A DNA stretch of 64,000 bases from Moorella mulderi DSM 14980 (GTDB lineage Bacteria > Bacillota > DSM-521 > Neomoorellales > Neomoorellaceae): the NCBI RefSeq assembly GCF_001594015.1, contig NZ_LTBC01000012.1, positions 1 to 64,000 of the forward strand, given 5' to 3'. Each line of letters starts with the position of its first letter. Within the stretch, counting starts at the first letter, position 1. Both the position numbers and the translations under genes were made by a program. Of this stretch, positions 32,601 to 40,038 are shown piece by piece. The notes under the pieces are model-generated. The model was not told where the DNA came from. It did no database searches and saw only the letters and a program-made list of their open reading frames with translations.

Positions 32601-33403
32601 GGAATAAGTAATAGCCCTCTTCTTCCAGTAACAGTTATATGCCTAAAAGAATCCGAGCTTTCTAGAACAATAGCTTTGGACAAGATAAATTCTCGTTCAA
32701 TTTCTGGCAAGGTATTTATTACCGATGCTAAAAACACTAGAGCCTCGTCACTAGTTGCTGCTTGTACTGCGAGTGGTGATGGGGAAGAATTCAGCCACTT
32801 TCGAACTGATTCAGCTTGTTTATCTCTACCTGCTAAAACAACTTCTGACGTAAGAGGAGGGTTAGTGACTGAACTCCATTCGATCCAAAAATCTTCTAGG
32901 GCTATGGCACCTTCCGGATATATTCTTAAATATTTGGCCAGCCATGCACCCACAGCAGGTGCCTGCTCAAGCCATTCTTCTAACACTTCTGCATCATAAA
33001 CTTTTACATCTTTCCAAAATCCTTCTTTTATTTTTTCCTTACACCATTCGTCTTTTCTTGTCCAAATTCTAGGAGTGATAAATATAAACGTTGTTTCTTT
33101 AGGATTAACTCCCAAAGGGTTTCCTTTTCGTTTTTGGTATTCCTTTTCTGCTTTCTTTTTGATATTTTGATCAGTCCCTATTTCCCATACGGAAAAACCC
33201 TCAGGAAGGTATTCATTACCAATAGTTGTTTCAAGAATTCCGTCCCAGCCAGGATAAACAACGCTATCTCCAGCAGGAATTCTTATATGGCAAATGTCTT
33301 CCGCAGTTGCTCGTATAAGACGACGGATTACAAGTGGCAGATATTCTTCGCAATCACGTGTTGAAGCCCAATTTTTAAGATCAGTAGTATTAATCCATTG
33401 CAT
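29633..33403 (-). CDS. Giant defence-like protein: PD-(D/E)XK-like N-terminus plus degenerate STAND-like core
   Basis: About 1256 residues from ATG 33403, chosen because AAAGGAGTG lies eight bases upstream; a longer frame from TTG 33427 would use that site as codons. Residues ~25-155 resemble a restriction-endonuclease-like module: YPGWDG, then FSVWEIGT with following lysines, then FIFITPRIW and DAEVLEEWLEQAPAVGAWLA. Next comes VVLAGRDKQAESVRKWL, where STAND NTPases have their nucleotide-binding start, but no Walker A is recognisable. A winged-helix-like segment SGRSLTVLRRRL follows, and ~800 residues of helical repeats. The layout resembles effector-NTPase-sensor antiviral proteins with a dead or deviant NTPase. 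The gene is AT-rich, and recA lies upstream in the same direction. Function inferred. Confidence 0.7.
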   Translation of the reverse strand: MQWINTTDLKNWASTRDCEEYLPLVIRRLIRATAEDICHIRIPAGDSVVYPGWDGILETTIGNEYLPEGFSVWEIGTDQNIKKKAEKEYQKRKGNPLGVNPKETTFIFITPRIWTRKDEWCKEKIKEGFWKDVKVYDAEVLEEWLEQAPAVGAWLAKYLRIYPEGAIALEDFWIEWSSVTNPPLTSEVVLAGRDKQAESVRKWLNSSPSPLAVQAATSDEALVFLASVINTLPEIEREFILSKAIVLESSDSFRHITVTGRRGLLLIPRFAEIEGTPQATQRGHHVYIPLGPDNKVTTEKIELPRLKRESFIDALKKMGLSESDAQRFSKETGRSLTVLRRRLTKIANQPEWAQADSARDIIPCLLAGRWSEKKAEDKKIISQFAGKPYEAFSEKLLTWMHKSDSPVLKIGEWWRLVSPIDAWFALAPFITEADIQTFKKVALKVLGIINPALELEPQKRWLASIYGKEMPYSETLREGIAQTLVLIAVLGDDTGIPISTSAQTYVDHIVRELLHDADWKLWYSLSDVLPLIAEASPYSFLEAVEMSISQDDTPIMGMFSETGDPISSSSAHPSLLWALEGLAWNPQLLGRVTLILGKLAKLDPGGKLSNRPINSLRDIFLLWFPQTYATLEQRLAAIDTLIEREPEIGWKLLVGLMPRYHDTCTPTHKTRWRQFSEKTDVKTITELLEGIKAITSRLLIHVGSNGHRWAEVLDNFSALPPEDRSNVIAKLLSTAKEISKGRLEVWNRIRSILSRHRSFPDADWALPEKELKEIEKAYSLVEPQNPIERYCWLFEHWPELPEGNERDDYKKLELIIAQRRLEAVKVIKSMGGLQGLIKLAEQTNNPLLVGTSLSEVGLKIEEEEILLSLLEGEDDKKVHFVQGYIHERALKEGINWINSLVEKARSQEWQPNKIVNLFLAFPQYRVVWDLLETFNEAIQEAYWRHCTLWISGLPTEDKIYAINHLIRVKRNFTAIEYSALFAKEIPAILIAQVLRKAATEASSDDSQGLRSYHIEKLFNELDKSTEIKKEVIVQLEWLYLPILAGVTSTRPPKMLHRELTTNPEFFVEVLKYIYTPKNKDQEEEKESIPEDLLRHRANFAYELLHSWKTPPGSNSDGQIDYEKLKAWVVKARELCIKSDRREVGDYHIGQVLAYAKAEKDNIWPPEPVCKILDDIQSKDLDKGFSIAIYNKRGTVTKSLYEGGQQERELAGRFRLYASKWAIRYPRTATILTKIAEDYENEAKQEDKEAEIMDLEY

Positions 33404-33553
33404 ACAAATTTCACTCCTTTTCGCCAAATAATAAGGTGAACCCCAATGTCAAGTAAAAAGCCTAAATTTGCTACTGGTTATAGTGATAGTTATAGTGTAT
33501 GAAGGTTTCGTGGGAGATAGGGGTAGAAGTGGTGTGTTTCTTGTTATGCCTTC

Positions 33554-34612
33554 TTAAGTTGTGGGTTCAAGATTAATTGCCGCTAGTCCACCGTTAATAA
33601 CTTTCCTTGGAGGTAAAACTCCATTGAGGCTCTCTTTTAGTGCACTTTCGATTTGCCGGGCAACATCCTGATGCTGCAGCAAAAATTCACAGGCATTTTC
33701 ATGACCTTGACCCAGGTGATCGCCCAGCCATGAGTACCAGGCGCCGCTTTTAGTCACAATTCCTTTCTCAACAGCCATTTCCAATAGCGCTCCTTCTTTG
33801 GATATCCCCCGACCATAGAGCAAATCTAAATCGCATCCCCGGAACGGGGGCGCAACCTTGTTTTTTACAACCCGCGTTTTCATTTTGTGTCCTACTACTT
33901 GCGTCCCGTTTTTAAGCGTCTCCCCTCGCTGGACCTCAATCCTTATCGATGAATAAAACTTAAGCGCCCTGCCTCCGGGCGTCACGTAATCCGGTTTGCC
34001 GAAAGAGCCGCCGGTGTTTATCTTTTCCCGGAGTTGATTGATAAAAATGACTATCGTCTTGGACTTGGAAACTATCCCGGAAAACTTCCGCATGGCCTGG
34101 GACATGAGCCTGGCCTGGAGGCCGACATTGGCATCCCCGAATTCACCTTCTAATTCTTTTTTCGGCACCAGGGCGGCAACGGAATCTATCACGATTATAT
34201 CCACGGCAGAAGATTGGATAAGAGCTGAGGCTATTTCTAGAGCCTGCTCGCCATATTCAGGCTGGCTGACCAGCAAATTCTCAATATCCACCCCGATGGT
34301 TTTAGCGTAATTGGGGTCAAAGGCATGCTCGGCGTCGATCAGGACGGCGTTGCCGCCGCCTTTTTGGATCTCGGTAATAGCGTGGAGGGCAATCGTCGTC
34401 TTGCCTGATCCTTCCTCGCCGAAAATTTCGATTATGCGGCCTTTGGGCAAGCCGCCTACGCCCAGGGCCAGGTCCAAGGTGAGTATTCCTGTGGGCATGG
34501 CTTCGACGTTCAGGCGTTCCTGCTGGCCCAGGCGCATGATGGCGCCCTTGCCATACTTTTTTTCAATCTCTACCAGGACTTTAGCAAGGGCTTGTTCACG
34601 GCCGGTTTCCAT
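33554..34612 (-). CDS. recA: RecA recombinase, element-borne
   Basis: A 352-residue RecA from ATG 34612 with AAGGAGTG upstream; a longer frame from 34666 lacks that support. It has GEEGSGKTT (Walker A), [15 protein letters not shown] (Walker B), FINQLREKI (L1/L2 region) and the conserved core, with a short C-terminal tail. It promotes strand exchange and LexA/ImmR-type self-cleavage. It lies inside the conjugative element between the repressor module and the giant gene, so it is probably a second, mobile recA. Its promoter holds a LexA-type box. Confidence 0.95.
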   Translation of the reverse strand: METGREQALAKVLVEIEKKYGKGAIMRLGQQERLNVEAMPTGILTLDLALGVGGLPKGRIIEIFGEEGSGKTTIALHAITEIQKGGGNAVLIDAEHAFDPNYAKTIGVDIENLLVSQPEYGEQALEIASALIQSSAVDIIVIDSVAALVPKKELEGEFGDANVGLQARLMSQAMRKFSGIVSKSKTIVIFINQLREKINTGGSFGKPDYVTPGGRALKFYSSIRIEVQRGETLKNGTQVVGHKMKTRVVKNKVAPPFRGCDLDLLYGRGISKEGALLEMAVEKGIVTKSGAWYSWLGDHLGQGHENACEFLLQHQDVARQIESALKESLNGVLPPRKVINGGLAAINLEPTT

Positions 34613-34667
34613 GCTTTTTGCACTCCTTCCCGGGGAATGTTTTGGTTTGATGGTAGTCTTTAACACT

Positions 34668-34697
34668 TTTATATCACCAAGAACAATTGTTCATCAA
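34668..34697 (-). promoter_or_regulatory. recA promoter with LexA-type SOS box
   Basis: On the bottom strand TTGATG (34697 to 34692) and TATAAA (34673 to 34668) are separated by 18 bases. The perfect palindrome GAACAATTGTTC (34681-34692), matching the Gram-positive LexA pattern GAAC-N4-GTTC, occupies the spacer and the end of the -35 box. A repressor bound there would block RNA polymerase, making recA DNA-damage inducible. Confidence 0.82.
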
Positions 34698-34742
34698 CAG
34701 GTATTGCATTTTATCTCCGGGAAGATACTATTTGGCACCTAA

Positions 34743-35171
34743 TCACTTTAGAAACTTTATCTTTACCAGCTCCGGCGGCACCCCTAATTCAGCCGCAAAT
34801 TCTTCTATGGTTTGTCCATACCTGGGACGTTCTTCCCCCAGTAATAGTTCGGCGGTAAATGCATTGGCGCGGTATTCCTCCGACCCGGTGATTATGCAGG
34901 TGTTTTCCACCATAAAAAAGTAACCGAGGCCGGCGGGCGATAACTGGTCATGGCCGATTTCGTGGCCGACTATAACCCTTTGCTCTTCTCTGGGAAGGGA
35001 AGAGTTTATCCCGATAAGTTTGCGACCCATAAATTCCAAGACCATACCTTTTATCTTGCGGAAAGGGAAAGGGATGATTTTGATGCCCAGGTAATCAGCA
35101 AGCTTTAAGGGATCCCTGGTGTTATATTTTTTCACCAGGTCATTTACAGCTTTGATGATGTATTCTTGCAT
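34743..35171 (-). CDS. ImmA/IrrE-type metallopeptidase
   Basis: A 142-residue protein from ATG 35171 (GGGAGCGACGG upstream). The active-site motif is VIVGHEIGHDQL (HExxH), with EEYRANAFTAELL supplying the third ligand. In ICEBs1-like elements ImmA cleaves the repressor ImmR to induce excision and transfer. The gene follows the repressor in the same direction, as expected for an ImmR-ImmA pair. Confidence 0.88.
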   Translation of the reverse strand: MQEYIIKAVNDLVKKYNTRDPLKLADYLGIKIIPFPFRKIKGMVLEFMGRKLIGINSSLPREEQRVIVGHEIGHDQLSPAGLGYFFMVENTCIITGSEEYRANAFTAELLLGEERPRYGQTIEEFAAELGVPPELVKIKFLK

Positions 35172-35302
35172 AAGCCGTCGCTCCCGGAAGCCTTGGATCG
35201 ATATTTGTCGAAATATGGCTATATCAATAAAGCTACTCCCTTTCACAGGAAGTAGCTTTTAAATACTTGCGTTGCTCAAATTTTAAGGTCAAGAGGCAGC
35301 TG

Positions 35303-35728
35303 TTATTTACCTTTCTCTTTTTCTTTCTTCAGGGTTTTCCAGGCGAACTTTAGGAATTCTATTATGTCCTCTTTATCCTCTTCGTCCAGGGGTGCCCCAT
35401 TAAATTGGACGTTGCTTTGTCTAAGGAATTCTTCTAATTCTATATTGGTGGGAGGGTCGTCACGGTTATACCATTCTTTTGTGTCTATAGGTTTGGCCTG
35501 CTTTTCTTCTTCTGGTAGGTAGCCGGCAACAGTCATTAGGTATTCAACCGTAACACCTAAGTGTGGAGCAAGTTTTTTTAACGTAGTTGGAGAGGGGATC
35601 TGTACGCCCGCTTCGATTCTGGAAAGTGTTGCAACAGAAACACCAGAGGCTCTATATAAGTCACCTAATGTTTCATATCCTGCTTTCAGCCTTAGTTCCT
35701 TTATTTTTTCGCCAATGTCTTTAGCCAT
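35303..35728 (-). CDS. XRE-family repressor (ImmR-like)
   Basis: A 141-residue protein from ATG 35728 with AGAGGTG upstream. The N-terminal HTH is IGEKIKELRLKAGYETLGDLYRASGVSVATLSRIEAG. The acidic C-terminal half could mediate dimerisation or be the ImmA cleavage target. It is transcribed away from a set of four operator-like palindromes and diverges from a Cro-like gene: the classic arrangement of a lysogeny-type switch. Confidence 0.88.
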   Translation of the reverse strand: MAKDIGEKIKELRLKAGYETLGDLYRASGVSVATLSRIEAGVQIPSPTTLKKLAPHLGVTVEYLMTVAGYLPEEEKQAKPIDTKEWYNRDDPPTNIELEEFLRQSNVQFNGAPLDEEDKEDIIEFLKFAWKTLKKEKEKGK

Positions 35729-35760
35729 TTTTTGCACCTCTTTAATATTATAAACCAATC

Positions 35761-35856
35761 ATTACGCTAACGTAATACTTACGAGTGCGTAATTTTTTTA
35801 TAAAGTTCTTGCGTCTCCGTAAGACTTATGATAAAATTGTCTTGCGAAGGCGAAAC
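35761..35856. promoter_or_regulatory. Divergent promoter region with four operator palindromes
   Basis: Four related 16-mers fit (A/C)TTRCG-N4-CGNAA: ATTACGCTAACGTAAT (35761), CTTACGAGTGCGTAAT (35778), CTTGCGTCTCCGTAAG (35808) and CTTGCGAAGGCGAAAC (35841). Their centres are 17, 30 and 33 bases apart. The rightward promoter TTGCGT-17-TAAAAT (35809-35837) overlaps the third site. The first two probably control the leftward repressor promoter. Confidence 0.8.
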
Positions 35857-35873
35857 GGCAGAGGAGTGAATAT

Positions 35874-36143
35874 ATGGCTTCTATAAAACTTAACCATCAA
35901 TTTTTTAGTAAGTTAACTCAAGGGCTAAAGGACAATGAGATAGCTAAAAAACTAAACATCTCTACTGTTCAATTATGGAGAGTTCGATTGCCAGATCATG
36001 ATCCGAGACATAATGACCCAGGGGTGGATTTTATTGCTGGATTGTTGAAAGCATTTCCTAGTGTAAAATTTGAAGATGTATTTTTTTTAGATACACCGTT
36101 ACGTTCTCGCAAGGAGGAGCTCTCTACAGGGACTGACGGATAA
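35874..36143 (+). CDS. Cro-like helix-turn-helix protein
   Basis: An 89-residue protein from ATG 35874 (AGAGGAGTG upstream). LTQGLKDNEIAKKLNISTVQLWRVRLP is a helix-turn-helix, followed by a dimerisation-like segment (FIAGLLKAFPSVKFEDVFFLD). It is the first gene of the rightward transcript and lies opposite the ImmR-like repressor, so it probably acts as the antagonist (Cro/Xis-type) that sets the lytic-like state. Confidence 0.78.
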   Translation: MASIKLNHQFFSKLTQGLKDNEIAKKLNISTVQLWRVRLPDHDPRHNDPGVDFIAGLLKAFPSVKFEDVFFLDTPLRSRKEELSTGTDG

Positions 36144-36254
36144 TTTATGTTGCTGCTGGCGTTCCCATGTTTTGGCATCAAAATACATATTCGATATTGA
36201 CCTTACCATTCCTTTTAGGATTAAAAAACAAAAAATCTAAGGGAGAGGATTAAA

Positions 36255-36779
36255 TTGCCGGACCTGTCCTATATGGCCGTAGTCTGCCCATCGGGAAATG
36301 TCAAAAACCTCGGGGGCCGGCCGCTCCTTGTAGACCTTGAGAAGCTTAAAGAACTCCATGCCGCAGGGATGACCGATGTTGAAATAGCTAATGAATTGGG
36401 AGTTAAACGAAGTACAGTAGCTATGGCCAGAAAACGTATGGGACTTACTGCTAACCGTAGGGTTGGCGAACATGGTGGTACCACTCAAAGGTCTACCAAT
36501 GAGGAAGAGGCCGCTATCATGGCCTGGCTCCAATATCAGCAGGCCGTAAATGCCGCCGAGATGTCGACCAGGAGGGTGCAGGTGGGCGGCGGGGATTGGC
36601 TTAAGTGGGCAGGGAGCGCCTATGAACTGGACGGTAGCCGCAATAAATACATATGCAACCTGGAACCGACAAGCCGGCCAGCTGACCTGCCGTTAAAAAT
36701 ATCAGCACTGGGTAATATACCAGCCGCCACCGGGTTCAAGAAAGGCAAGGGCGGCGGCAAAAAACCTATCCTTCCATAA
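36255..36779 (+). CDS. HTH-containing element protein
   Basis: A 174-residue protein from TTG 36255 with AAGGGAGAGG upstream. The N-terminal part has GRPLLVDLEKLKELHAAGMTDVEIANELGVKRSTVAMARKRMGL, a resolvase-type helix-turn-helix. The C-terminal half is Gly/Lys-rich without a known domain. It lies between the Cro-like gene and the integrase and ends at a terminator. It may regulate excision; that is inferred from position. Confidence 0.65.
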   Translation: MPDLSYMAVVCPSGNVKNLGGRPLLVDLEKLKELHAAGMTDVEIANELGVKRSTVAMARKRMGLTANRRVGEHGGTTQRSTNEEEAAIMAWLQYQQAVNAAEMSTRRVQVGGGDWLKWAGSAYELDGSRNKYICNLEPTSRPADLPLKISALGNIPAATGFKKGKGGGKKPILP

Positions 36780-36782
36780 AAT

Positions 36783-36806
36783 ACCGGGTTATACCCGGTT
36801 TTTTGT
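36783..36806 (+). terminator. Rho-independent terminator
   Basis: ACCGGGT/ACCCGGT with a three-base loop followed by TTTTTTG, directly after the stop codon at 36779. Confidence 0.9.
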
Positions 36807-36870
36807 TTTTCAGGACATGCCGGGCGAACAAGCCGTCGCGCATATTTTCATAGGGAAAGGGGGAGTGCTT

Positions 36871-37074
36871 ATGCAAATAGAGCGGCCTGTACCAAGGATA
36901 AGAGTTATTCCTGTGGGGAATGTTTCCGATCATAGAAGGGCCTATGCCCGTGTGGTTGATATTATACGCCAGGCCTGCCCTGACAGGCAGGAAAATCAAC
37001 AAGAAATGTTGAAGGAAATAAACATGAAACCTACTCTGGGGAAGAAGAAAGATGAAGGCCGTGATATATGCTAG
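36871..37074 (+). CDS. Small protein upstream of the integrase
   Basis: A 67-residue protein from ATG 36871, with AAAGGGGGAG upstream (ATG 36817 lies earlier without a good site). It is rich in Arg, Pro and Gln and ends with a basic tail. It overlaps the integrase start by 23 bases. No family is recognised. Small genes at this position often encode directionality factors for serine integrases, but nothing in the sequence proves it. Confidence 0.55.
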   Translation: MQIERPVPRIRVIPVGNVSDHRRAYARVVDIIRQACPDRQENQQEMLKEINMKPTLGKKKDEGRDIC

Positions 37075-38683
37075 GGTAAGCACCCAGGACCAGGCTCTCG
37101 GTTTTTCCCTGGCCACCCAGAAAGAACTCTGCGAGAAGAAGGCCAGGGCTTTAGGGGCTTTAGAAGTCGAAGTCGTAGAAGACGCCTATACAGGCACGGA
37201 ATTAAACCGCCCTAGCCTGGATTATGTGAGACAGCTCGCAGCCGCCGGAAAAGTGGACCTGGTAGTTGTCTATGACCCCGACAGGCTTTCCCGCAACCTT
37301 ACAGATTTGCTCATCCTTTGCCGGGAATTTGATAAGGCGGGGGTAAGGCTGGAGTTTGTTAACTTTGACTGGCAAAAGACGCCCCAGGGCATGCTCTTCT
37401 TGCAGATGCGGGGGGCCTTTGCCGAATTCGAGCACGCGCTCATCAAGGAGCGTACCCAGAGGGGCAAGGCCAAAAAAGCAGCCAGCGGCAAGATCCGCTG
37501 CTACGCCAAGCCTTTTGGCTACGACTGGGACGCCGAGGGGGATACCCTGGTAATTAATCCCCAGGAAGCCGAAATCGTCAAGCAAATGTTTGAGTGGCTG
37601 ACGGATCCTCTGGAACCCTTAACCCCCTGGCAGATTACCCAGAAGCTGGGCCAGGTGTACCCCCAGGGTCCCAGGGGCAAGGGTTGGGTCCACTCATCGG
37701 TGGTGCGGATGCTGAAAAATCCCGTATATACCGGCCGGTTAAGGCGCAAGGATGAGCAGCCTGATTGGAAACCGGTCCTTGTGCCGGCCATAATTGACCA
37801 GGAAACCTTTATGAGAGCCCAGGAGATGCTTGTCAGGTCCAAGCGTTTTAACCCTAAGACTACCAGGAGAAGATTCCTGTTGCAGCGGTTGCTGGTATGC
37901 GGGGAGTGCGGGCGGAGGCTTACAGTCGTCACCCATAACAATCCCCAGAAGGCGAAGTATAGCTATTATACCTGCCCCGGACGTTACCCAACCAAGTTTG
38001 ACAACCAAGGCCGGGTAGGCAGGTGCGGGCTCCCACCCTGGCGGACGGAAGAAATAGATAAGACAGTATGGGATACTATAGCTTCTATAATTAAGAACCC
38101 GGAGCTTTTTTACCAGTATATTACCAGCGAGAAGCTTGAAACAGCCAGCATACCCCGGAGGCGCCTGGAGGAAGCGCGGAAGAGGCTAGAGCAAGTGCAA
38201 CGGGTGATCGAGCGAATTGACCGGGCTTATTTTATCCTGGAGGCGTTGCCAGAAGAAGACTACAAGCGTTACCGGGCGGAACAAGAAGGAGAGCTAGTAA
38301 GAATAGAAGAAGATATCAAGAGGCTCGAAGCCGTAATTAACGCCCAGGAACAGGTGCAAAAAGGCGTAGAATTCCTGCGCCAGTACGCTGAAAACCTGGC
38401 ACGGTCGGTGGATGAACTAAACTTTTTTCAAAAGCAGAATATTACCCGCGAGCTGGTGCAGAGGGTAAAAATATATGCTGACGGCAGCCTGGAAATAGAA
38501 GGGTACTTTAACCTTCCCTTTACCGGGCCGGGCAAAAATCTCCCGGATCATTGCGAAGAACTTACAGTATTAACCCCACAGAAGAACTTAAAAGAACCCC
38601 CTTGCAGTAGTGTTTTAACTTGCACACATCGAGAAAAAGGCCATCCAGAAGCTCTTGAAAGAGCTGTCGGCAGAAGGGTGTAG
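37052..38683 (+). CDS. Large serine integrase
   Basis: A 543-residue large serine recombinase. The N-terminal catalytic domain has VIYARVSTQDQ with Ser10 as nucleophile, VDLVVVYDPDRLSRN and FAEFEHALIKERTQRGKAKKA. A recombinase domain follows, with the zinc ribbon LVCGECGRRL...YYTCPGRYP...RCGL, and a coiled-coil near residues 370-450. It integrates and excises the element without host factors. It is the last element gene; the next gene is chromosomal, so the right attachment site should lie between 38684 and 38845. Confidence 0.93.
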   Translation: MKAVIYARVSTQDQALGFSLATQKELCEKKARALGALEVEVVEDAYTGTELNRPSLDYVRQLAAAGKVDLVVVYDPDRLSRNLTDLLILCREFDKAGVRLEFVNFDWQKTPQGMLFLQMRGAFAEFEHALIKERTQRGKAKKAASGKIRCYAKPFGYDWDAEGDTLVINPQEAEIVKQMFEWLTDPLEPLTPWQITQKLGQVYPQGPRGKGWVHSSVVRMLKNPVYTGRLRRKDEQPDWKPVLVPAIIDQETFMRAQEMLVRSKRFNPKTTRRRFLLQRLLVCGECGRRLTVVTHNNPQKAKYSYYTCPGRYPTKFDNQGRVGRCGLPPWRTEEIDKTVWDTIASIIKNPELFYQYITSEKLETASIPRRRLEEARKRLEQVQRVIERIDRAYFILEALPEEDYKRYRAEQEGELVRIEEDIKRLEAVINAQEQVQKGVEFLRQYAENLARSVDELNFFQKQNITRELVQRVKIYADGSLEIEGYFNLPFTGPGKNLPDHCEELTVLTPQKNLKEPPCSSVLTCTHREKGHPEALERAVGRRV

Positions 38684-38708
38684 CAGGTGAACCTCAAAAG
38701 GTTATCCC

Positions 38709-38739
38709 CTGGCCTGGCAAGATGGCCAGTTTTTTATTT
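38709..38739 (+). terminator. Rho-independent terminator after the integrase
   Basis: CTGGCC/GGCCAG flank a nine-base loop and are followed by TTTTTTATTT. The 160 bases between the integrase and the next gene probably also include the right att site. Confidence 0.8.
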
Positions 38740-38750
38740 GCAGGGACCCG

Positions 38751-38779
38751 TGTAAAGAGCAGGTTTCCTGTGGTATAAT
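38751..38779 (+). promoter_or_regulatory. Promoter of the methyltransferase gene
   Basis: TGTAAA and TATAAT are spaced 17 bases apart, with an extended -10 (TGG before TATAAT). It lies ~70 bases before the RlmI-type gene. Confidence 0.65.
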
Positions 38780-38844
38780 TTTGCCAGCCTGCCATCAGGA
38801 GCCTGGCATGAGATTAATGGTTGCAGGTGTAAACTAATAAACTG

Positions 38845-40038
38845 GTGATGTTTAATATGACAAGGGTGCAGCTGAGGCGGGGCGAAGAGGGGCGTATTAA
38901 AGGAGGTCATCCCTGGGTTTACCGGACGGAGATTGAGACCATCTATGGCACCTTTGAACCGGGAGACATAGTTACCGTAGAGGATCACCGTGGCAGGTTT
39001 ATTGGCCGGGGGTATATCAACCCGGCCTCCATGATTACTGTCCGCCTCCTTACCTATAATCGTGATGAGAAAATCGATAAGGCCTTCTGGCGGCGGCGCC
39101 TGGCGGCTGCCTGGGATTACCGCCAGAGGGTTCTCCAGGGCACGAGAACGGACGCCTATCGCATTGTCTTTGGCGAAGCAGATTTCCTGCCCGGGTTGAT
39201 TGTCGACAAGTTTGGCCCCTACCTAGTAGTCCAGACGCTGGCTTTAGGGATTGACCGTTTTAAAGATACTCTGGTGGAAATCGTGGATGAGTTAATCCAG
39301 CCAGCGGGGATCTATGAGCGCAATGATGCTCCCGTACGGGAGCTAGAGGGCTTGGAGCTGCGGTCTGGATTCCTCAAAGGACCCTTTGACCCGCTGGTAA
39401 TCATTCGAGAAAACGGCCTTAAATTTTATGTGGACCTGGCCGGGGGACAGAAGACTGGGTACTTCCTGGACCAGCGGGAAAACCGGGCCGCCATCCAGCC
39501 GTTTGTGAAGGGGGCGCGGGTACTGGACTGCTTTTGCCATACCGGTGGTTTTAGCCTTCACGCCGCCCATTACGGCGCCCGCGAGGTACTGGGCCTGGAT
39601 ATTTCGGCAGAAGCCATCGCTGTGGCGCGACGCAATGCGGTGCTCAATGGCTATGGGGACCTATGTTTTTTTGAAGTGGCCAATGTCTTTGACGCTCTGC
39701 GGGAGCTGGAGCGCCGGGAACAAAGGTTTGATGTGGTTATCCTGGACCCGCCGGCGTTCGTCAAGGCCAGGAGGGCCTTAGAGGGAGCCATCCGGGGCTA
39801 CAAGGAGATAAATTTGCGGGCGATGAAGATTTTAGCCCCTGGCGGCTTTCTTGTGACCTGCTCCTGTTCCTACCACATGCCGGAGGATCTCTTTCTGGAG
39901 GTTATACGGGATGCAGCCTCGGATGCCCATCGGCGCCTGCGCCTGCTGGCCAGGCGCGGCCAGGCACCCGACCACCCAGTGCTTTTGGGTTATGATGAGT
40001 CGCGTTACCTCAAGTGCCTGTTGCTGCAGGTATTATGA
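38845..40038 (+). CDS. RlmI-type 23S rRNA m5C methyltransferase
   Basis: A 397-residue SAM-dependent rRNA cytosine-C5 methyltransferase. The N-terminal PUA domain begins RRGEEGRIKGGHPWVYRTEI; an EEHD-like middle domain follows. The Rossmann core has VLDCFCHTGGFSLHAA (SAM binding), VILDPPAFVKA (motif IV) and VTCSCSYHM with the catalytic Cys. The start may be GTG 38845, ATG 38848 or ATG 38857, none with a strong ribosome binding site. The gene converges on and overlaps the SLH gene by 29 bases. It is a housekeeping gene next to the integrase end. Confidence 0.9.
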   Translation: MMFNMTRVQLRRGEEGRIKGGHPWVYRTEIETIYGTFEPGDIVTVEDHRGRFIGRGYINPASMITVRLLTYNRDEKIDKAFWRRRLAAAWDYRQRVLQGTRTDAYRIVFGEADFLPGLIVDKFGPYLVVQTLALGIDRFKDTLVEIVDELIQPAGIYERNDAPVRELEGLELRSGFLKGPFDPLVIIRENGLKFYVDLAGGQKTGYFLDQRENRAAIQPFVKGARVLDCFCHTGGFSLHAAHYGAREVLGLDISAEAIAVARRNAVLNGYGDLCFFEVANVFDALRELERREQRFDVVILDPPAFVKARRALEGAIRGYKEINLRAMKILAPGGFLVTCSCSYHMPEDLFLEVIRDAASDAHRRLRLLARRGQAPDHPVLLGYDESRYLKCLLLQVL

